NCBI GenBank assembly: GCA_005406025.1
Contig: BGZK01000544.1
Span: forward strand, 124,001 to 188,000
Length of the DNA stretch: 64,000 nucleotides
Source: Eumeta japonica
Lineage: Eukaryota; Arthropoda; Insecta; Lepidoptera; Psychidae
Reading direction: 5' to 3'
In this document: positions 42,621 to 56,400 of the stretch, in pieces
Numbering within the stretch: the first letter of the stretch is position 1
Layout of the letters: each line of letters starts with the position of its first letter
The notes under the pieces: model-generated
What the model saw: only the letters and a program-made list of their open reading frames with translations
Databases searched by the model: none
Told to the model about the DNA's origin: nothing
Translations under genes and position numbers: made by a program

Positions 42621-45470
42621 GATTATTCACTTTTGCACACAATTTTCACGTCTTTTGTACAATCTTGTATACCTAAACAAATTAGTAGTATTTAAAATAA
42701 AAACACATCACTTGTGTTACATTTTTAATTAAGGTTTTGTATTCAATTATACAGGTGCTTTTTTATTATTATATTTTGTAAATTACCGCATCGGTTGGCT
42801 CCAAACTACGTACCTATTATTGAAATCATTGTACTAAACAAGATAACTCGATATTCGTTTTTAGTTTCCGCAGTCCGGCACTTAGTGCGTTCTTCATACC
42901 TTGACACTTCAGGCTACTAAATCAAACGGAATTGTTACATAATAAATTTATATAGTTTTAGTGATCAAAAAAGGAAGCATCTTACAAATACCGGGGCATT
43001 TTTCGGATTACACTATCACTTGGGACAAGCTGTGTTTTTAGTCGTGTTTATGAGGGCTACCACGAAAATCGCTATAAATGAAAACTCTCTGTGATTGATG
43101 ATTTTATCATATGCAGTCGCATAAGTACGTCGATTAACATAAACAAAAAATAAACTCGTTCTAGCAGCATGTACGATTCATGACATGCGGAACTCATATT
43201 CTTTACTTAAAACAAGTACAAAAAATAGCTTTTAGTATATAAAATATATAACTTTAACTAAAAGTCTCTCTTCAACTTACAAAAGTTAACTCCGTTAGAA
43301 TATCCAAGTCAAAAGCCATTTCCATCCTAATCGTTTATCTATTTTACGAGTATTTGCCAAAACAAATAAATAAAATGTCTTTTTTGGATCATAATTTTCA
43401 AATTGTAAAAAAAAACGTGATAGAGGTCGATCGAGACTTATGTAATGCAATTTCGTTTCATTTGGTTCATTTATACCGAGCTCTGGCCGGGTTTTATCTT
43501 TCAAAAATATTGCACTTTGAGTGTTATTTTTCTATTATATTTTGAATCATTAATAATAAGTGCATAAAACAATTGCCGGCATCGAAATAGAAAAGCATAG
43601 AATTATGACGTCGAATAAATTCTACTACGAAGCGAAGAAATTCTACTACGAATTTCATTTGGTCATTTCGTTTATGTAGGAATATTTCTATGTTTTTCTA
43701 TTTCGATGATTGCTGGTTACAACAATTTTGGGCTATTTTTCATTCTGTAAACGATGTATATGTAGCGTATATAAAAAAATTAACTTACTTTTGTAGGTAT
43801 TTTTAATCTATATACATAAACGAATTGCCACAGATTGAGTCATTACGAGATCTCCGAAATTATAGGTCCGATTGACTTGAACTGTGGCATAGTGACCGTA
43901 TTCCTGCTGCTATTAACATTAATTAATTAATTATCAATCAATTAAGTAATGCTAATAGCAGCAGGTCTATGGTAGCAGACATTGTTCTCATAAATTTATA
44001 ATATTGTTATCTGCCTGTAAAACATTATTTGATTCAATCAACAGATAAGAGGATACATTTTTCTAATGCCGGAGAATAAACTATATCTTACCCATTGCTT
44101 AGAAGGATCCCTCGACAGAAACTTATATTAGACAGCAGAAGATTGACTGGTTATAATATTTTCTTAAAGGAATTCGGTTTTTGCAGTGCCTGTCCTGACG
44201 CTTTTTCAATCAGAATAAAGAATAACCACAAATTTTCATATTTAAAAAAGTGATCTTCGATATGACACCAATGACAAATGACAGATCAATCTAATGAAGA
44301 TTGAATGACATTCTTCTAAATATCTTCTTTTTTTGTGATCCATCGACTGAATCGAGTTAGGTATAAATACAAAAAAAATATTTTACTTTTAGTCAAAACG
44401 ATTTATAGAACCATCAAAATAACACTACGAAATCTCGTTCAGAAGCTGTTATCAAATTACCATTTTATGAGCGGAAATCAAATCTTCTAGCTAACACCGA
44501 TGTTAATTTTGAAGTGTTACAAGCTATACGATATATATGTCACTTCTGCAGTACAAACTATTACAATACCGAATTTTATCAAATTTTTTCAAATTTTATC
44601 CAGCAGTTTCGGCAGAGCTTACAAGTTGAGGCAAAGAGACAAATATAAGTTCTAAGAACCATTGAAATGTATTCTGTAATTTTAATACCTAAAGTATTTT
44701 GTGTTTCAAATACGCTCCATAGTATATTTTTTCAAATATCATTAATGTACTTTGTACATAGACTGCAATTATCAAATCAGGGAAAAAGTCTGTGAATGAT
44801 GTATTCAAATTAAATACATTATTTATGTGGTTTGAATAATAGGTATCCATATCTACATAAAACGCATTTACGCACGTGATTATGCACAAACACATACAAA
44901 TAACATCTAAAAAGAAATTTGACCGATCTAGATGAAAATTTGTATACAATTATATAGAACCTGTGATTGCAATAATGATATTATTTCCATACACCGCATG
45001 ATAACCACAAAAGATCAAACATTTTTTTTTTATTTCTTTAGTAACCACATTCATTTGTGTTTATGTAGTTGCGTGTATGTTTAAGTGTGCGTAATTTATT
45101 TCATTTACTTTATATCGAAGTTAAGGGAGGTTAAATTTTGTCATACAATTACTATGAAACTGGCGATCTGTTGTAAATACTCTCAAATGGGAGGATTTCA
45201 GAAAATGGGAATTAGCATTCGTATTTGACATTCTGTACGTATTAATACTATTGAAACGTACAAGTGAAGTGATGCTAAGAATTATTTTATTAGTAAGAAA
45301 CTCCTTGAATAAAATAGACTATTTACATTTCGCTATGGCTTCATCTTGCGTATTTCTGTTATTATTGATTATAAAAGTTCTTTCACTCATAGAAAGCAAC
45401 ACTATCCGCAAATAATGCAGCACAAATTTTATTTTGATACTAGAATTTGACCCGGCTTCGTAAAAATTGG
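42621..45470. other. AT-rich spacer with small repeats
   Basis: A 13-bp-arm hairpin lies at 43903-43965. 43830-43890 and 44910-44945 carry words of the dispersed lepidopteran repeat ('gatctagatgaaaatttgta'). No gene is recognised; the longer frames are short and unconvincing. Confidence 0.4.
43903..43965. repeat. Hairpin with perfect 13-bp arms
   Basis: CCTGCTGCTATTA at 43903-43915 is inverted at 43953-43965 around a 37-bp AT-rich loop. Confidence 0.85.
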
Positions 45471-45760
45471 AATTATGACCGGCAACGGGATCGAAATCGC
45501 AAACGGGACGAGGCGCATAATCGAAAGCCGAGACCGTGAGGGTAGGAAGTCGCGAACGACACCAAGATCTCAATCGACCGCGGGGACCAAAACTAGAATC
45601 AAGATCGTGACCGGAATTGGAATTTGAATTTGAATCTACTCAAATCGGTACCGAGATAGCGATAAGGATCATGATTAATTATCGTAATCGGTTAATATAT
45701 AAGATGAAGGAATTCATTCGGTCCACACGCACGGAGCCACGGGCGGAGGCTGGTATAATA
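45471..45760. repeat. Purine-rich quasi-repeat and lepidopteran repeat tail
   Basis: 45471-45690 is built from words such as 'gggatcgaaatcgcaaacggga', related to 14910-15070, 26885-27030 and 37730-37870. 45728-45760 ends 'cacggagccacgggcggaggctggtataat', a form of the lepidopteran repeat tail. Confidence 0.45.
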
Positions 45761-46169
45761 ATAATGAAAAGGAGTTAATAGGAAAACTGCCACACCTAAG
45801 TAGGCTTTACAAATTTAAGAGTAGTAGTCAACCAATTTATAAAATGCAATCGTGAAACTTAAAAGCAAAATTTCGTAAAAAATGTATTGAGTATTATTTA
45901 GACATCATTGTTGGTCTTGTAAAATAGGTAATAGATATAAGAACCATGTAAGATTATAGAAATATAAAAGCTTAACACCCTTAACACCCGTTCTATGTGG
46001 ACCCGTTTTTAGACGTTATTAGCCGTTAAACCGTGAACTCGGTTAACAAGTTCCTAATACCAAACAAAACGCTCCCTTCTAAGTCCGCATATTGTAATAG
46101 ACAGCTACGAAACCCTACACTGCTCGTGACCTAATACGCGCTTGACCGACTTAGGCATTAAAATGTTAC

Positions 46170-47460
46170 CACCATCAATGGAATGTGCCTATATTTCAAC
46201 CACTTTTTTATACTCGTTTTGTCGTATGTTGTCCACTTTTCATCACTTGTAATCAATGGCATTCAATCGTATTCATTTCCTTTTAACATAGAATAGCAAT
46301 TGTTTTTTTTTAACTGTAATTTTCCTACTAATTATTTGAACCAGAACATCTGTATTATATTTATTGCTTGTTTTTTTAGAAATATAAATTGCATAACTCC
46401 ACTTAGGGCTTGAGCAGCATTTTTTCCTTTCTTGTGATAAAACTTAAAAAAATATCGAATTGCTTCAACGTGAAAGCTATTTTTTATAAGATGAAAAAAA
46501 ATTGAAAATTGGCAAAACATAATTTTTTTTGTATATCTCCTTTTTCTGCAGAAAGTCAGCTTATTATAAAATTATAACCAGCTAGTTACAATCAATACAA
46601 CCACAAATATTTCTTTACAATTTAGTAATAATAAAATACAAAACCATTTCTTCTCAGACTTATCATTTATAAAATCATTAAAATATTAATGCTGTAGAAT
46701 AAAATATAAAATCAAATATTCTCTGATTTATCTCTGAATGAATCAATTGATAATCAGAATTACATAACAAAGTCGACATGCCGCCAGTGTGCAATCGAAT
46801 TAAATATTTTCTGGTGGTTAATATTTATCTTGTATTCCAAGGGTGTTAATTTGACGGGTAACGTATATACAATCTAAATAATTGTGGATTCTCATTAATA
46901 AGACCACATATTATGTTTACGATATATTAATTGTTTTTTCTTTATATATTAATTTTTACACACTTTTGCATTATTTGAACCCATTAGAAACAGTCAACCC
47001 ATCCTTTCTTAGGGACATCTTCAATGATCGTGCAAATTCTTTTGCTCTTAGTTCATAGCATTACCTAATACAGTACGAATTTGTTCCTAAGTAATTTTTC
47101 ACCAGATTCAATTAGCATCATAATTAGTTTCACTAACTACAGTTTCCGGACGACTTTCATGTAAGTCGTTAAAGATTTAATCACGTCCACATTTAAATTC
47201 CGTGAACTAGGAAAACACAGAGTTACGAGCTGGAGTTTCATCACCAAATGCCAATTAAAGTCTTTGACAGCTTTTTTGTTGATTCAAGCCACAGCGAAAA
47301 TCTGAAAAAAATCATGGTTCGAATATTTACTCGACTTAAATTCATAGTGATAGCGACACACAATTTTCAGAACAATGTCACAATAAAAAAGCATGACAAT
47401 TTGTATAAACTAAAACGTAACCTAGCTAAAAAATTCCATCTTCAAAAACCGTAATTATTT
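46170..47460 (-). mobile_element. Mariner-like transposase remnant E
   Basis: The minus strand gives GDETPARNSVF and FTEFKCGRD near 47150-47250 (N-terminal DNA-binding region), then LITSDEKWTTYDKTS near 46205-46250 (start of the catalytic core). Stops and frameshifts interrupt it. 46560-47000 between these is AT-rich and shared with remnant D, so both derive from one already altered element. Terminal repeats were not found. Confidence 0.6.
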
Positions 47461-47539
47461 TTTTAATAATCCTATCACAAATGATCAATTTAAAAAATCA
47501 TCAATATTATCTACGTATATGTAGGTATACTAATGTATT

Positions 47540-47830
47540 TTACGGTACGTGGAAGTCCAACGGAAACGCCAACGCAGCCGCAAGCGCCGCCGCGATAAAT
47601 ATAATTATAACATAAATATTTAAATCATAATTACGTAGCCATTTTGCGATGCATAAAATTGTAGGAGTAACTCACGAACTATAATGGAAGGACCAAAGTG
47701 TATTCATATTCATTAGGGCATGAAAACCCGCGCTTGATTACACAAAGAGCGGGCTAATTCGCCTCCAGCCGGCGACGCGGCGCGCCTCCACATGCTAATG
47801 CCCGCTGCGGGGTTATTATGCGTTCAAAAA
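47540..47830. other. GC-rich island containing the shared 53-bp element, copy 2
   Basis: 47555-47597 has 'ggaaacgccaacgcagccg' and 'caagcgccgccgcgataaat'. 47709-47762 holds the second copy of the 53-bp element (cgcttgattacacaaagagc, gggctaattcg), followed by 'ccggcgacgcggcgcgcctcc'. No open frame fits. A regulatory role is inference. Confidence 0.4.
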
Positions 47831-48090
47831 GAATGTTAATTTTTCCACGAATTTCGTTTATATGTAATATTTATTAAGCAAAAAAAAAGTCTCTCATAGT
47901 TGGCCAGAAAAATAAAGAACAACCGCCGTAAACATTATAATTTCTCATTCGCACATATTTCATTGAAAGTATATTGCTATAGATATGTTTAAATAGTTCA
48001 TTTTCTATTAAATCTAAAGACGTTAAAGCTTATATAATCTTCAAATATTTTTCATCGTTTCTATTTATAAAAGAAATAACTATTATTTTT

Positions 48091-48535
48091 TGACGTGAAA
48101 CGTCTTAAATTATAGGGCTGGGAGTCACTTTGAAAAGTGTAACGCTCGGTAACGTAACGATGAGTCACCGAACGAGAGAGCCCGCCGAATGCCTTGCGTC
48201 TCTAAACTATGATCGGTCTGCCGCGCACTAGAGAATTATGCTTGCAAATGTATTGCAAGTTATTGTATGTATATTTGTATATAAACGTATGTATGTGTAA
48301 AGGTAAAAATAAAATTTTGTTAATATGAAATTCAGTGCGAGATTCTTTGTAAATTAATGTTTTTAAATATAATTCTTTGTATAAATAAATGTTTTAAATT
48401 GTTACTATTATTTCATCCTTCTTCCTACTATACGAATGAATATTCACATTAAAATGATTTTACCATTCAAAGTCGTTAAAATAAACTTTCGCCCGTATAC
48501 CGACTTTACAGGCAACCAAATTTTTCTCAAAAAAA
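48091..48535. mobile_element. Inverted-repeat element C
   Basis: A second copy of element A (15273-15736), aligned end to end from 'tgacgtgaaacgtct' to 'ctttacaggcaaccaaattttt'. It differs from A almost only by small gaps: about ten losses of 1-10 bases, including parts of both inverted ends. No coding capacity. Confidence 0.65.
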
Positions 48536-48639
48536 TGAAGGAAAATATTAAAGTTGCCTGTTTAGGCTTCGGTTCCGAATAAAATTTAACGATACGGCAG
48601 GTACAGTTAGCAAATTCGCCATTGTCCAATCCGAATACC

Positions 48640-48900
48640 GACAACCCATTATCGTCGAATCAATAGACGCTAGGAGCGGGCCCGTCACGCGCGGCTTGCT
48701 TTAATTATTGAATTAGCATTTAAATGATCTCGGCGACCGTTCATTTGTAACTAATACAAACAAGTAGCGGCCGTGTGAATAAAATGAATCAGAATCGAGC
48801 GTGGGATGAGATGGATATTCTAAAGAGCCGATCTTTTCAAATGCATGACAAGTTTTTGCGATGGTTTCGCTCGCCTTCCTAAAATGTGACGTATGCAAGA
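48640..48900. other. GC-mixed island
   Basis: 'gacgctaggagcgggcccgt-acgcgcggcttgctttaattattgaattag' stands out from the surroundings. No coding or repeat signature is seen. Confidence 0.25.
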
Positions 48901-50229
48901 TGAAAGAAGTGTGTATGTATGTTTTACACGTATAAAAAGGTACATACTTAAGGCGTGAATAAAAATATTGATATTCAAATTTTGTGGCGTTCTTCGTTGT
49001 ATATAAATAACTTGAGTTACCTACTGGAGTGTTAAGATAGAAGTGCTTACGTCATATAAGTACAGTTTCAGCAAATAGAGCTTGTTTCCTGTGATGCAGC
49101 ATATATTCGAACTGTGTACAAATATCGTGATATTATAACCCTTTAATATATGCTTGTTACTCTTTTCGCATATGTAATATTTGACAGGTGTCAAATTTGA
49201 CGTAACAAAAAAAACAAAAGAAAATATTTTTCTTTATTACTGATTGGTATTTGTAAAAAAACGACACCTTAGTACATGCGCAAAGTTTTTAAACTATCCA
49301 GTTTTAATGTCAATTAGAAATAACGAGTAATGGCGTTTAGTGTTTTTATATAATAAATTGACTCAATCGCAAGTATTCCCATCTATTTATAAACTCTAAC
49401 ATCTTTGCCAGGAAGATAGGTAGAGACCACAGATATTTACATGGAATGATGTTTACATATCTCCTTGCTTTATTGACATCCATCCGCAAATTCGTCGGTT
49501 ACAGACGTTTAAAATTTGATCTTACCTACCTAATTCATCACCAATTTGGTCTACATAAGACTTTCTAGTACACCTCTTGCTTATGTTTCCATTATACATA
49601 TACATTTGCTCTGTAAATTTCTTACTTCATTGTATTTTCATTCGTCCTCTCCGGATGTTTACATATGTGTAATTAGTTTCAATATTTGGAGAGAAAAGAA
49701 AAATATGACTCATGTGATTCATTTCATCTTTTAATTCATAATTACGGCTAATTTTGCTAGTGAAGCAGTTTCACATCAAGAAAAAAAATATAAAGTAATT
49801 TTCTGCACGTCTACAACTCTTGTTATTAAAAAAAAACTATTCATATTACATACATGAGAATTAATAGATATTCATAAACGTGTAACACTATATTTCAATT
49901 TTATTACTTACTGCATTAAAAAAAGAGTACATAAAATCAACAAGTTTTATTTTCTATGCAAAGGACCCTTGTGTAAATTGTTCCGTAACATAAAAAAAAG
50001 TGTTTTAGAATATTTTCGCGAAATAAATTTCTTTCAAACAATTCAATATCGATACAGGCCTTGAACGGTCCAACTAATTAATACATATGTATCAGACTAA
50101 CAGACTCTTTGAAGAATTGGATTCAGCATAAAAAGACCGAAAAGAGTTCGGGTTAATACTCTTCGTTTGGCAGCATAAAGCTATACAATGGTAGTTCTTT
50201 TTTTGTTCCCTTAAAATCATCAATCGATG
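48901..50229. other. AT-rich spacer
   Basis: Nothing recognisable. Confidence 0.4.
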
Positions 50230-50480
50230 AACATGATGAATAGAATAGAGTTTTACAACAAGCACGGCGATTCCATAAATAATCGCGGCACGGAAATGAG
50301 ACCCGGTGTAGATCGCGGCGCGTGCGCCGTGCAATAATTAAGACAATAGGGCTGTCCGTCCGTGCGCGCCTTGAATTATGCCCACCCCAGTCCTGATGCG
50401 GAGGAAATTATGCGGCGACTGCTCTTGTCATGTTTACGAGATCTCCGTTCGCGCTCATTTCGAAAGCTCTGATTGGCGGA
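50230..50480. other. GC-rich island
   Basis: 'gtagatcgcggcgcgtgcgccgtgcaataattaag' and 'tccgtgcgcgccttgaattatgcccacc' mix CpG-rich words with AATTA-type words. No open frame is convincing. Confidence 0.3.
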
Positions 50481-53269
50481 CATCTATTTTTTTTTACAAG
50501 CCCTAGTATGACATATATTATAATGGCGTTCGATATTTATGTATCTAAGTACTCTAAATACATATATTAATAGAGACCTTTTTATAAAAAAGGACAGTGA
50601 AACAAACTCTTTGATAGAATTTTTCTTTTACAACGCGATGTATAGATTCATCATTAATGACTGACTGCCTGTTGTATGACAAGAAAAACTTTTGTACTCT
50701 CCTATAGCTGGGTGTAAAAGCTTCGCGACGGACCTACCATTTCCATTTACTCTTTCGTCCTCGAACTTATCTAAGAATTTTTAATCTCCATCTCGCTGCA
50801 CACGTACACGACAGTCCTCTCGATTCTGTCACATTTCACTACTACTTCTCTTACATTAGCCCAAACTCCTATCGCTTCCCAGAGAGTTTGAACATATCTT
50901 TTTTTTGGTATATTGACGTCAACATCTCAATATTTCGCTAAGGGCGTTGATCAACTCCCGGCCAATTAATATCGAAGGATCGATATTTGACAGCTTTAAC
51001 TAAGCGCGTGAATTACAGGTGGTGGTGACTAAAATGAATGATTCTGCTAAGGAAAAAGGTGTGAAGGTAATTTTCAGCACGACTAAGGTCATGTTTGAAA
51101 GAAGCGAAAACAAGATTGAATGTATTGTATTGATATATCTATACATCGTAAACAAGCCGTATCTGATCCTTAAATTTTTTTTTTAAAAAAAAAACGATTT
51201 TTACATGTTGTACTTATATTATTAAGGCCAAAAAATTAATTGTATTTATTAATTGTAATATAATTACATATTACAATTAATATTTATTAATTGTAATATG
51301 TAATTTTTGTCTGTTTGTCCATACGTTTGTGTATGTTAGTCCTAGAAACTCCTTAACCGAATTGAATGTGGGTTTGTTTGATTTATTGGGGCAAACTTTC
51401 CTTAATATTTAATTTTCATTTCATTATAATCGGTTGACAAACCAAAACATTATGTTAATCTTCTATCTGAGTGTATAAATACCGATAAAAATTAGAACAA
51501 ACATAAAAAAATTAATTGGTTTGTGAGCAATTACCAGTGATTTATTTATTGATGTATCAATAAATATTTACTGAAAAATTTAAATACATTTATTTTTAAC
51601 GGCTTGCTAATGTTTCGCATCAATTGAGTAAAGTTAAAAGAATAACATTGCCGATGTCTAGAAACGTCATTTTATACAACATACAATACATGGCCAACAA
51701 ATAAATTGTGTAAAAGACAACGTTAATTGATATAAATCGTGGTTTTCATCGATATTTATTATAAAGCTTAACATCTCTCTTCTTTTCTCTCTGTTTATGT
51801 CCTTTTCACGAGAGAACCATTTGTCCCATTTACATCTTTTTATGGATTCTTAATTGTGTTATCTAGCTAAGTTATAAAATATATTTTGTTACATGTGGTA
51901 AAGTATGAAATAAGTAGAGACTATAATAATGAATTAAGTGGAAAAAACACTTTTGGAGCATTTAAATGGTTTACGCTGAAGAAAATATACGATACATATC
52001 AAATTAATGGCTATAAAATAGTAGGTCTCACTAAAACAAAGTCCGCGATAACATAACTCTATCTTACGAGGATGATTCACGATAAGCATTTTTGTCTTTG
52101 TAATAACACCCATTGTCGACGGCGGGGACCGACTTGCGCCCATTAAAAAACATAAAAGAACGAGGAATGTTGTATACAAAGAGGCTTTGATGAAAATAGC
52201 ATATTTTTTTTAAAGTTAGGAAACAAATAAATAAACGGATCACCGAAAATATATTAAAGTATTTTCAAATAAAAAATATTTTTTTTATAATATTATTTAT
52301 CTTATAATTAATATTCCCAAGTAAAAATCTACTTTATTTAAAATAATACCTAAACAACAATTTCTGTAGTCCATGCGAGCGGAGCCGCAGGCACAGCTAG
52401 TACTATTTGAAAGTTTGTCTACTTGAGCCGTTTAATTACAAATCACGATAAACACGATAGAAACACTGAAAGGCTAATAAATGTAAATGGATACGAATTA
52501 TTGACGGATATAACTGTACCAAGAAAATTTTTAATGTTCGTAGTTTGTAAAGGTCTCCGTGCCCTAATGGAACATGGGAAATTCATAAATTAAGAAAAAT
52601 AATAAATAAATTTACTTTAATGACTATATTGTTGTAATTGTATCCAACAACAACTGTATTCTTTATCAAGAAGCAATTTTCTTATAGCCCTTTAAGTCAG
52701 TAAGAGATGGTGTTAATTATTTTAGAGCTATTTTAGGGCTTTCGACTTTTGGAGAGCTCAACCAAAAATATAACTGGCATGAAATATTTTTTTTTACATT
52801 TACACCATTTACTCCAATACTAAAAAAAAATGAGTCAAACTCTAAAGATTGAGGGCTATCAACTGTACATATAAGAGCTGCTGTAGTGATCTTCGGTGCC
52901 AACTTATTTCCTGGTGCCAATTCAGGATAGCAGCAATAATCCGTAGGTGTCCGCTGATCCGACAAAACTGACTGGTTTTTAAAACTGTAAAATACGTCTT
53001 ACTTAGGCATATCTCAGTTATATCAAGATACGTTTAACTATAATTATTCATACTGAACAACACATTCAAACAGCACCACCTAAATTTATTGCGTCCTTCA
53101 AATGAATAATTATAAGTATATTTCTCAACACACATGAGAAAGCTTTTAAATGTCACCATGTTACAGGATATTTAGTGACTCTGCTAAATAGCATAAGTTT
53201 AGTTCGCTCTATAACAATTAAATCTTATTATTTACGATTGTACAAATACCTTTTAAATACGATTTAACC
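50481..53269. other. AT-rich spacer
   Basis: 51247-51282 is a perfect 15-bp-arm hairpin followed by another direct copy of the same AT-rich word. 51290-51450 and 52370-52400 ('tccatgcgagcggagccgcaggcacagctagta') are pieces of the dispersed lepidopteran repeat. An 82-codon minus-strand frame at 52717-52965 lacks an ATG start and a family. Confidence 0.4.
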
Positions 53270-53480
53270 CTTCGACGCGATTTGCATTCGCCGGCCCGGT
53301 TAGCGGGTTATCAGACGAACGCGCCACACGGTATTCATTGTGTCACGATACGGATTGTCGAAATCTGTGTTTCGGCACGAATCATTAATTCCACAATTTA
53401 CGACCACGTCCATATCCGATTCCATTATTCGTCGACGTAATGTTTAGATTTTATTACTGTACTTTTTCGTGAACGTGTTC
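53270..53480. other. GC-rich island
   Basis: 'gcattcgccggcccggttagcgggttatcag' and 'tattcgtcgacgtaatg' in otherwise AT-rich DNA. Nothing coding is recognised. Confidence 0.25.
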
Positions 53481-56400
53481 GATTAGAAGTGAATTTGACG
53501 TTCCGAATGAATACGCGGATTAACTTTTGTATTCTCTAAATTAACATCGCAAAATCCTTGTGTGTTCATATGCGTTTATTTTTCTTTATCGAGTGGTTAA
53601 CGCTTTGTGTTCCGATCAAAAGGATACGAGCGAATAGATCAATGTGTTTTTAATTTGATTCAAATAAAATTTCATTTTAATTTAGTTTGGATTAAACTAC
53701 TTTTTCCGCGTCTCGTAGTGCATGTTAAAGTACATAGCCAGTCGATGTCACCACATTGGTGACAAGGATGTTTATCAACTCCCAACCCTTAAATTCTCAA
53801 TCGGAAATAATAAAAAATGTAGGAGGGTATTCTTCTGCGGTGAGGTGATAATCTAACTAAGCTTGTTTCCTTGTCTTACATCTTTCGGTCTCGCATGTTA
53901 CTACTTATTTGTTTTTAGGACTCAAGTTGACAAGATTCTCAAAAAGCTTTAAAATTTTTAAGTTATAAACTTTTTAAAGTTCGTTTAGAATTAAATACAA
54001 AACACATGTAAAAACAATATATAATTTTCACTACATTAATTTGCTGTAGCTTACAATAATCGTATTAAAGATGGTGCTGCTCGTAATTGCCATATATTTA
54101 CATGGTGGAGCACTTCGTGTTAATTTGTCTGACCATTCGCTGGTCAGACAAACAGAACATGCATACATGCCACTCTGGCGAAGTAGCACGTCTATGAGTC
54201 TCCGAAATCTTCTGTTGCCGAACCATATACCCATAGTTCAAAATCACCATATTCACTTTCCCTATAAATGTTTCCTATTTCCTTCACCTCTCCATCACTA
54301 ATATTTATAAAATCAGAAATAGGATAATTATTTTTTTTCAGAAAAATTTTAATGTCTAACATTTTAGTCTTTATTTAATATTTAGTATTAACAATTTTAA
54401 CAAAACTTGTATCTGTATCGAGGTAATTTTTCATACAACTTTGGAGTACTGTAATCGGACTGAAAGCTCACTCCACCGCTCCAGGGTTCACACCCTCCCA
54501 CGGTCTTATTTCAATTTGAAGGGCTTGGATCATAAAAGCAATCCTCGCTCATCCAGTGCAGATCGGAGAGCTATCAATCACTGATGACACGTACAAGATT
54601 AACGGCTTAATGAACTCTTCAAAGCTCGGAGTAAGAAGATTGAGTTGCAATTGACTTAAAAAACCCAATGGTTAATTTAGCCGTAGTAAAAAATGTATAA
54701 CTTCTGATTCGAAAGCAACGCGCTGGTGGTCCCGTTAATATGGCGTACTTTATGGATTTTAATACAGATTCAACATTATTGCATGGATTTAATAAGATAA
54801 CACATTTAAATCAACACAAAAAAAAAGACATCAGAAACTTTTACTTCGTCCGAAATATTCATGCGATTTCTTATATAATGTGGTTATGGTACATATAATC
54901 AAATATTTTATTAGTCTTCTAAAAAAATATTTTTGAAATGGCACCTTTTTGATTCTTGCATTGTTAGTGTTTTAGTACAGTGAATGGGGGGTTTTTCCTA
55001 AGAATCATAATCTACTGGTCTGTTTAAGCTGAAATTTGGACATTAAGTAAAAAATATCACAAGAAACAAAGATTATATAGTACCATGGTGTGCTTTTGCC
55101 CAAGAAATAGAAACCACCCCTATGCTTGCCGTGCAATTAGCATAAAAACTAACGAAGTTATAAAAAAAAATGAATACATTTACTCACTTTTTTGATCAAA
55201 AAAAACAGCATAAGAACTGATGAATTTTTTGATAAAGGTAAAATTAAAAACAATCCTTCAATAATAAACTTTATTTAGGCGTTGATAATGTATCTTATAA
55301 GTATAAGCGGTTTAGAATACTTACTTTTGTAAATATACCCTTTTAAATAAAAATAAATAAATTTCGAGAAAAATTACATATTTTTGAAACAACTTGAAAA
55401 ATAAAAAAAAAACATACGAAAAATATTCAATTTTATTACAGAATATTTATTTTTAATTCCTTAGAATAAAAGTTAACAGAGATATAGCTGCTAGAATTTT
55501 ACAGTTGCGACAGAGAGACATGTTTTTGAAACCCTTTTACCTCAAATTCAAAAAAATAACAATTTCAAAAATTTTCAATTTTACAGTGCTTCTAATTGTT
55601 GAAATTTTCTGGAAAATGGTTTCTGGATCGATTACATAACTTTAAAATTAAGGAAGTTATTGTTGAAAACCAAGCATATGTTTCCGATACGATTTTAGAA
55701 ACATTGTCAATATCTTTCTTTGCATATGTTCTTATACAGGCATAATATACAAATCAATATTAAATATATGATTTTTTTTATTAAGAGTGATTTTGAAGAA
55801 ATGCAGTGTTATGCTGAACACAATAATTAAACTTTTTTATTTATCGTTAGGGGTAGCTGTTAGGGGTTAAATCAATGCGATAACCTATACTGTAAAAAAT
55901 TAATAATATATGATATTCAGTTATTATATATATTACTAAATCATTTCAATTTTTAAAAAAGTAAATTTATTTCAAAAAGCTCATTATGGATGGTTTTTAA
56001 AAGTTGAACTATTGTAATTAAATATTTATTATTCCCCACACTATTAAAATGATTTTTACCTACAAGATATGCCTTATTTAAAAATTCTAAGATGAAAAAT
56101 AAGCATTTTTTTTTTACAGTTACGTTATAAAGAGTAATTTTTTAAGGGTTGAAACGTTCTAAATATTGTGTAAATAATAACTCGCAAAATATGAATACAA
56201 ATTCATTAAAAAAATATTTTAATTAACATAACATCAATTTTTATGGTTTCATTATTTTTTAGCATAAGGGGTGGTTTTCATCCCCTAAAAATAAATAGCA
56301 CACCTCAAGAATGTGTAAACTTTGATCTGGAGGGTAAAAGGCGCTTAAGCCTAAATTTTCATAAAAAAGTTGTGAAATATTTTGAGCTCATACTAGATTT

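Noticed and set aside
51934..52179. Small secreted protein
   Set aside because: The leader-like stretch starts at a TTG; no in-frame ATG precedes it and no family is recognised.
52717..52965. 82-codon minus-strand gene
   Set aside because: No ATG start, no recognisable domain and a poly-T run in the middle.
54031..54234. C-terminal exon of an insect odorant receptor (ending STIFNTIIVSYSKLM)
   Set aside because: The tail loosely resembles odorant-receptor ends, but the middle is a hairpin, no other exon is near and the similarity is too short.
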